Below are positions 43,181 to 46,939 of a DNA stretch of 46,939 bases, one piece after another; within the stretch, counting starts at the first letter, position 1; each line of letters starts with the position of its first letter. The notes under the pieces are model-generated. The model was not told where the DNA came from, ran no database searches, and saw nothing but the letters and a program-made list of their open reading frames with translations. The position numbers and the translations under genes were made by a program. The stretch lies in NCBI GenBank assembly GCA_903895725.1, contig CAITUV010000045.1, forward strand, positions 1 through 46,939, read 5' to 3'. Source of the DNA: an uncultured Myxococcales bacterium (GTDB lineage Bacteria > Myxococcota_A > UBA9042 > CAIXZC01).

Positions 43181-44134
43181 ATGCGTTGTTCCGTCCTGCG
43201 ACTCCTCCTGCTCTCCCTTCTCCTGCTCTCGAGCTGCTCGTTTGCCGGCAGCGGCACGGACTCCGTGGGCGAGGGAGGAATCCCCCCCTGGTCCGACGAC
43301 GTCTCCTCGGGGCAGGACCAGTCCACCGGGTTCCCGGACCACGGGACTCACCCGCTGGGCGACTACGTCCCCCCCGACGGGCTTCAGCTCGTGTTCCTCG
43401 ATGTGGGCCAGGGCGATGCCGTCCTCGTCCGCTTCCCCAAGGGAGCCACCATGCTGGTCGACGGCGGCAAGAACGACCGGGGTACCGAAGTGATCCTCCC
43501 GGCCTTCGAGGCCCTCAACCTCGTGGACCTGGACTACATCGTCGTGTCGCACGCCGACGCGGACCACTGCGGCGGGCTCGATGAGGTCGTTCAGGGGGTG
43601 GCGGTCGAGGAGGTCTGGGAGAACGGCATCGACAAGGACACCTCGGCCTGGTGGGATTTCTCGGACGCGGTCGATGCCCACGGCATTCCCCGGGTCACTG
43701 TCCAACGTGGCGACGTCCGGGAAATCGATGCATGCCGGGTCGAGGTCCTCAACTCGGACCAGGGATGGGGCGACTCCAACGGGGACAGTATCGTCCTTGG
43801 CATCGAGTGCGAAGGCGTCAGCGTCCTGCTCACCGGCGATGCGCACGCAGGGACCCAGGAAGACCTCATCGACGTGTACGGTTCGGACCTCCAGGCCGAC
43901 CTCGTCAAGCTGCCCCACCACGGCAGCTCGGACCGTTACGACGAGTTCCCCTCCTTCGTCCTCCCCAAGGTGGCGGTCTGCAGCGTCGGCGCCGGCAACT
44001 CTTACGGCCACCCCGCTCCCGAAGTGGTCGCGGAATGGAAGGCCGTCGGAGCCGACTTCTACCGCACCGACCAGGTCGGCACGGTCACGGTCGATGCCAA
44101 GGGCGGAGTCCTGAACGTCCACACGGAATGGTAG
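43181..44134 (+). CDS. ComEC-like metallo-beta-lactamase-fold lipoprotein
   Basis: This is a 317-residue protein. ATG 43181 has GGAG eight bases upstream; an upstream in-frame ATG at 43118 lies inside the preceding gene. The lipobox is L-S-S-C (Cys19). The body matches the hydrolase domain of ComEC/Rec2: L-D-V-G-Q-G-D-A-V-L-V, V-D-G-G, S-H-A-D-A-D-H-C-G-G, L-L-T-G-D-A-H, K-L-P-H-H-G-S-S and N-S-Y-G-H-P. Metal-binding His and Asp are all present. There is no membrane channel domain, so this is not a DNA importer itself. It is probably an active phosphodiesterase or nuclease tethered outside the cytoplasm; the substrate is unknown. The DUF72 gene starts nine bases after its stop. Confidence 0.9.
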   Translation: MRCSVLRLLLLSLLLLSSCSFAGSGTDSVGEGGIPPWSDDVSSGQDQSTGFPDHGTHPLGDYVPPDGLQLVFLDVGQGDAVLVRFPKGATMLVDGGKNDRGTEVILPAFEALNLVDLDYIVVSHADADHCGGLDEVVQGVAVEEVWENGIDKDTSAWWDFSDAVDAHGIPRVTVQRGDVREIDACRVEVLNSDQGWGDSNGDSIVLGIECEGVSVLLTGDAHAGTQEDLIDVYGSDLQADLVKLPHHGSSDRYDEFPSFVLPKVAVCSVGAGNSYGHPAPEVVAEWKAVGADFYRTDQVGTVTVDAKGGVLNVHTEW

Positions 44135-44143
44135 GGAGAGTGG

Positions 44144-45085
44144 GTGGCCAGAGACCTCTTCACCCGAAATGAATCTGGCAGCGCGGACGATTGGTCTGCC
44201 CCGAGCTTCCGAAGCCTGCCGCCCGCCATCCGGTTCGGAACCTGCAGTTGGAAGTATGATGACTGGCGCGGGATCCTCTATCCGCTACGCGGGAAGATCA
44301 ACCACCTCGAGCAGTACGCAGCACGCCTACCCACGGTAGAGGTCGACCAATGGTTCTGGTCCCTGTTTGCCCCCGGTCAGGTGGTCCTTCCCGCCCCGTC
44401 GGTGGTGGCCGACTACGCGGCCAGTGTCCCGCCGGACTTCCGATTCACGGTCAAGGCCCCCAACAGCGTTTCGCTGACGCACCACTACTCGCTCCGGGCA
44501 CACGACCAGCTCCTGCCCAATCCCGACTTCCTGTCCTCGGAGCTCTTCAGCCGCTTCCTCGCTCTCCTTCAGCCCCTGGGGACGAAGCTCGGCCTGGTCA
44601 TGCTGCAGTTCGAATACCTGAATCGGCGAAAGATGTCCGGGTTGACTGAGCTGCTCGATCGCCTCGGCCGCTTCCTGGACGCGACAGGCCCCGGGGTTCC
44701 TATCGGAATCGAGCTCCGCAACCCCAGCTTCCTGACTCCCGAGTACTTCGACTTCCTCCGGAGCCGAGGCCTGAGCCACGTCTTTTGCGACGGGTACTAC
44801 ATGCCTTCGGCGGCCGCCATCTACCGCCGGCAGGCAGACCGCCTCGCAGGCCCGGTGGTGCTCCGCCTGATGGGGCCGGATCGCAAGGCCATCGAAGAGA
44901 AGGGGAACGCCCGCTGGGACCGGCTCCTCGACCCCCGGGATGCTCAGCTCGACGAGGTGGCGGACATGCTGACCGACCTGGTGAAGCGGGCCGTGCCGGT
45001 CTATGTCAACGTCAACAACCACTACGAGGGGTGCGCTCCACTCACCATCCGCCGGCTCGCCTCGCGACTGGCCCGAAAGGAGTGA
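44144..45085 (+). CDS. DUF72 (YecE-like) family protein
   Basis: This is a 313-residue cytoplasmic protein. GTG 44144 has GGGAG five bases upstream. The family begins with the strand R-F-G-T-C-S-W-K-Y-D-D-W-R-G, seen here at about 30-43. It has further conserved segments: T-V-E-V-D-Q-W-F-W, F-R-F-T-V-K-A-P, G-I-E-L-R-N-P-S-F and Y-V-N-V-N-N-H-Y-E-G at the end. DUF72 proteins have a TIM-barrel fold and no established activity. It is the last gene of the unit beginning at 42309 and ends 12 bases from the convergent Cys-rich gene. Confidence 0.92.
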   Translation: MARDLFTRNESGSADDWSAPSFRSLPPAIRFGTCSWKYDDWRGILYPLRGKINHLEQYAARLPTVEVDQWFWSLFAPGQVVLPAPSVVADYAASVPPDFRFTVKAPNSVSLTHHYSLRAHDQLLPNPDFLSSELFSRFLALLQPLGTKLGLVMLQFEYLNRRKMSGLTELLDRLGRFLDATGPGVPIGIELRNPSFLTPEYFDFLRSRGLSHVFCDGYYMPSAAAIYRRQADRLAGPVVLRLMGPDRKAIEEKGNARWDRLLDPRDAQLDEVADMLTDLVKRAVPVYVNVNNHYEGCAPLTIRRLASRLARKE

Positions 45086-45097
45086 TGCAGGCGAAGC

Positions 45098-46939
45098 TCA
45101 GGGGCAGGGACAGTCCGCTGCACAGGTATCGCACGTTTCGCCCGCTGCCGACTGGCAGAGGCCGTCTCCGCACGTGCACCCCGTGCTCCCGTTGGAATCC
45201 ACGCTCAGGAGAAGCGCCTTGGCCTGGTAGCTCTCGGTGGAATCGACGTACGTGCCACCGGCCAGGAGGTACTTGCCCGCCGGATGGATGAATCGCATCT
45301 CGTTGGCACCGCCGCCACCCCAGGTCTTGCTCCAGACAGGGTTTCCGGAGAGGTCCACCTTCTGTAGCCAGGCATCCCAATCCCCGGGGGAATTCGAAGG
45401 GCACTTGCGTCCCCCCGCGAGGTAGCCCCCGGCCACTGTCTTGACGGTGTAGAAGGTCTCGAAGTAGTTGCCCGCCAGCGTCTGCTGCCACTGGAGCGAG
45501 CCGGACGCATCGACCTTCACCACCCACCCCTCGTCGTAGGAGGCCACCCCCTGTGCCAGGTTGCCGGCCAGGATGTAACCCCCGTCCGAAGCCACGTCCA
45601 GACCGTAGAAGCGCTGATCCTTGCTTGCATCTCCGTAGGTTTTCTCCCACACCATCCCGGCCGAGGCATCGAGGCGGACCAGCCACCCGTCGAAGGTCAT
45701 GGTCTTCGACCGGTTCCACCCCGCAACCATGTAGCCTCCTCCCGGAACGGACAGAATCGTCTCGCCCGCATCCTGGCTCGCTCCGCCATAGGTCTTGTCC
45801 CAGAGGGGTGTCCCGTTCTTGTCGACCCGGACGAGCCACATGTCGCTGCTGCCCGCTCCCTTGGACTGCGTGTAGCCCACGGCGAGGAAGCCGCCATCCG
45901 CCTCCTCAAGCACGTCGTTGCACCCTTCGTAGCTGGTCCCGCCGAACACCTTGTCCCAGAGGAGCCCTCCGTTGGAATCCAGCCGCAGCATCCACAGGTC
46001 GCTTTTGCCAGCGCCCTTGGAGTAGGTGGTCCCGCACATCAGGAACCCGCCGGTCGAGACCGGCAGGAGCCTCCCCACCGCGTCCGTGGAGATCCCCCCG
46101 TACTGCTGCTCCCACAAGATCCCCCCGAAAGGATCGGTGCCGACAAGCCAGATCATGCCGTCCCCGCCCGCCTCGGGCGATATCCCCCCGGCAAGGACCA
46201 GCCCGCCCGAGGGCAAGGCCACCGCATCCGCCAGCCCCGTGTTCTTGCCCGAGATGTCGTACTTCTTCAGCCACTTGTCGCACAGGCACTGCCCGGCCGG
46301 GTCGCACAGGGATCCCTCCGGGCAGGTGCCGCACGACAGCCCGCACACGGGGTCCGGCCCGCACGAGAGACCGGTGCAGTCCTGGGTCTGAGGACACGTG
46401 CCCCCGGTCGGCACACAGAAGTTGTCCACGCAATCCCATCCAAGACCGCACACGCCGCACACCCCGCCGCAACCATCCGATCCGCACTCGTTGTTCTCAC
46501 AGTTCGGCTCGCAGCAATGCCCGTCCACACAGGTCTGCCACGGCTCGCAGGCGCCGCACACCCCCTTGCAGCCGTTGCTCCCGCACTCCTTGCCGATGCA
46601 GTTCATGGCGCAGGAGCAGGCCATCTTGCACTCCAGCGTGACGCAGTTGGGCGGACAGGCGCACATCCCGAACTCCTCCTGGCACGCAAGCCCCACCGGA
46701 CAAGTCCCGCATGTTCCACCACAGCCGTCCGGACCGCACTGCTGGAACGTGCAGGACGGGACGCAGCCTCCCTGGCAGAGCCCCTGTGCGTCGCACGCCT
46801 TCCCCCCTGAACATGCGCCACAAGACCCGCCGCAGCCGTCCGGGCCGCACTCCTTCCCCGCACAGGCCGGGATGCACTCGCACTTCCCGTCCACGCACGC
46901 CTGCCCCACCAGGCACATCCCGCAGAGCCCACCGCAGCC
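45098..46939 (-). CDS. Cys-rich/propeller surface protein, N-terminus outside the window
   Basis: The frame is open to the right edge, so the start and signal peptide are missing. From the edge there are five or six Cys-rich units with the core C-G-P-D-G-C-G-G-x-C-G-x-C, the same module as in the gene at the left edge. The middle ~350 residues are about six propeller-type repeats of ~55 residues with D-G-G-Y / G-G-F, S-D-L/M-W-L/M-x-R-L/V-D and L-W-D-K-T-Y-G-G. The last 25 residues are one C-G-D-G-L-C ... C-D-T-C unit, the type found in the gene at 28717. Likely a secreted or lipid-anchored surface protein; the function is unknown. Confidence 0.85.
   Translation of the reverse strand, partial: GCGGLCGMCLVGQACVDGKCECIPACAGKECGPDGCGGSCGACSGGKACDAQGLCQGGCVPSCTFQQCGPDGCGGTCGTCPVGLACQEEFGMCACPPNCVTLECKMACSCAMNCIGKECGSNGCKGVCGACEPWQTCVDGHCCEPNCENNECGSDGCGGVCGVCGLGWDCVDNFCVPTGGTCPQTQDCTGLSCGPDPVCGLSCGTCPEGSLCDPAGQCLCDKWLKKYDISGKNTGLADAVALPSGGLVLAGGISPEAGGDGMIWLVGTDPFGGILWEQQYGGISTDAVGRLLPVSTGGFLMCGTTYSKGAGKSDLWMLRLDSNGGLLWDKVFGGTSYEGCNDVLEEADGGFLAVGYTQSKGAGSSDMWLVRVDKNGTPLWDKTYGGASQDAGETILSVPGGGYMVAGWNRSKTMTFDGWLVRLDASAGMVWEKTYGDASKDQRFYGLDVASDGGYILAGNLAQGVASYDEGWVVKVDASGSLQWQQTLAGNYFETFYTVKTVAGGYLAGGRKCPSNSPGDWDAWLQKVDLSGNPVWSKTWGGGGANEMRFIHPAGKYLLAGGTYVDSTESYQAKALLLSVDSNGSTGCTCGDGLCQSAAGETCDTCAADCPCP

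Overview
The window is high-GC, densely coded DNA. It looks like a Myxococcota-type bacterium (former Deltaproteobacteria), because it carries many Cys-rich or beta-propeller lipoproteins with Asp-rich linkers, MopE-type and lectin modules, and a soluble-adenylyl-cyclase-like signalling protein. This is inferred from gene style; no rRNA or other phylogenetic marker is present. I see no tRNA, rRNA, CRISPR array, transposase or phage gene. I call 31 protein genes. About 16 have a lipoprotein-type signal peptide, one has an ordinary signal peptide, and the two genes at the window edges are secreted-type Cys-rich proteins whose N-termini lie outside.

Layout. 1-3750: two Cys-rich surface proteins (the first cut by the left edge, within a 21-bp tandem repeat). 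3844-8770 (minus strand): a lipoprotein with six Ig-like domains and ten CxxCH haem sites, then a PAP2-family lipoprotein. 8906-12705: a 35-residue Lys-rich peptide, a CotH-kinase/C-type-lectin fusion lipoprotein, and the manganese exporter MntP. 12702-16826 (minus): a 1374-residue protein built like animal soluble adenylyl cyclase (two cyclase domains, ATPase, helical repeats). 17174-20008: a beta-propeller protein and class II fructose-bisphosphate aldolase. 20009-20620: a non-coding stretch with a 41-bp tandem repeat and a long nested palindrome. 20621-21436 (minus): a radical SAM enzyme. 21586-27193: three tightly linked beta-propeller lipoproteins. 27268-30546: two Cys-rich lipoproteins, one carrying a nuclease/phosphatase-fold domain with altered active-site residues. 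30603-33650 (minus): a secreted metalloprotease and a GH31 glycosidase lipoprotein. 33922-39065: a YjbQ-family protein, a lipoprotein, and the translationally coupled phospholipid genes plsB and gpsA. 39195-41412: two lipoproteins, one with an internally duplicated Cys domain. 41585-42130: an isoprenylcysteine-methyltransferase-like membrane protein. 42309-45085: a lipoprotein, a ComEC-like metallo-hydrolase lipoprotein and a DUF72 protein. 45098-46939 (minus): another Cys-rich/propeller protein cut by the right edge.

How the genes fit together. The few intracellular enzymes (Fba, PlsB, GpsA, MntP, radical SAM, DUF72, YjbQ) are ordinary and scattered. The dominant theme is a modular cell-surface lipoproteome: lipobox, acidic low-complexity stalk, then Cys-knot, propeller, lectin, enzyme or multihaem head. 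The least ordinary items are the Ig-stalk decahaem cytochrome, the CotH/lectin fusion, the soluble-cyclase-like protein, and two enzyme-fold lipoproteins whose active-site residues are partly replaced. No single multi-gene defence or biosynthetic system is evident.
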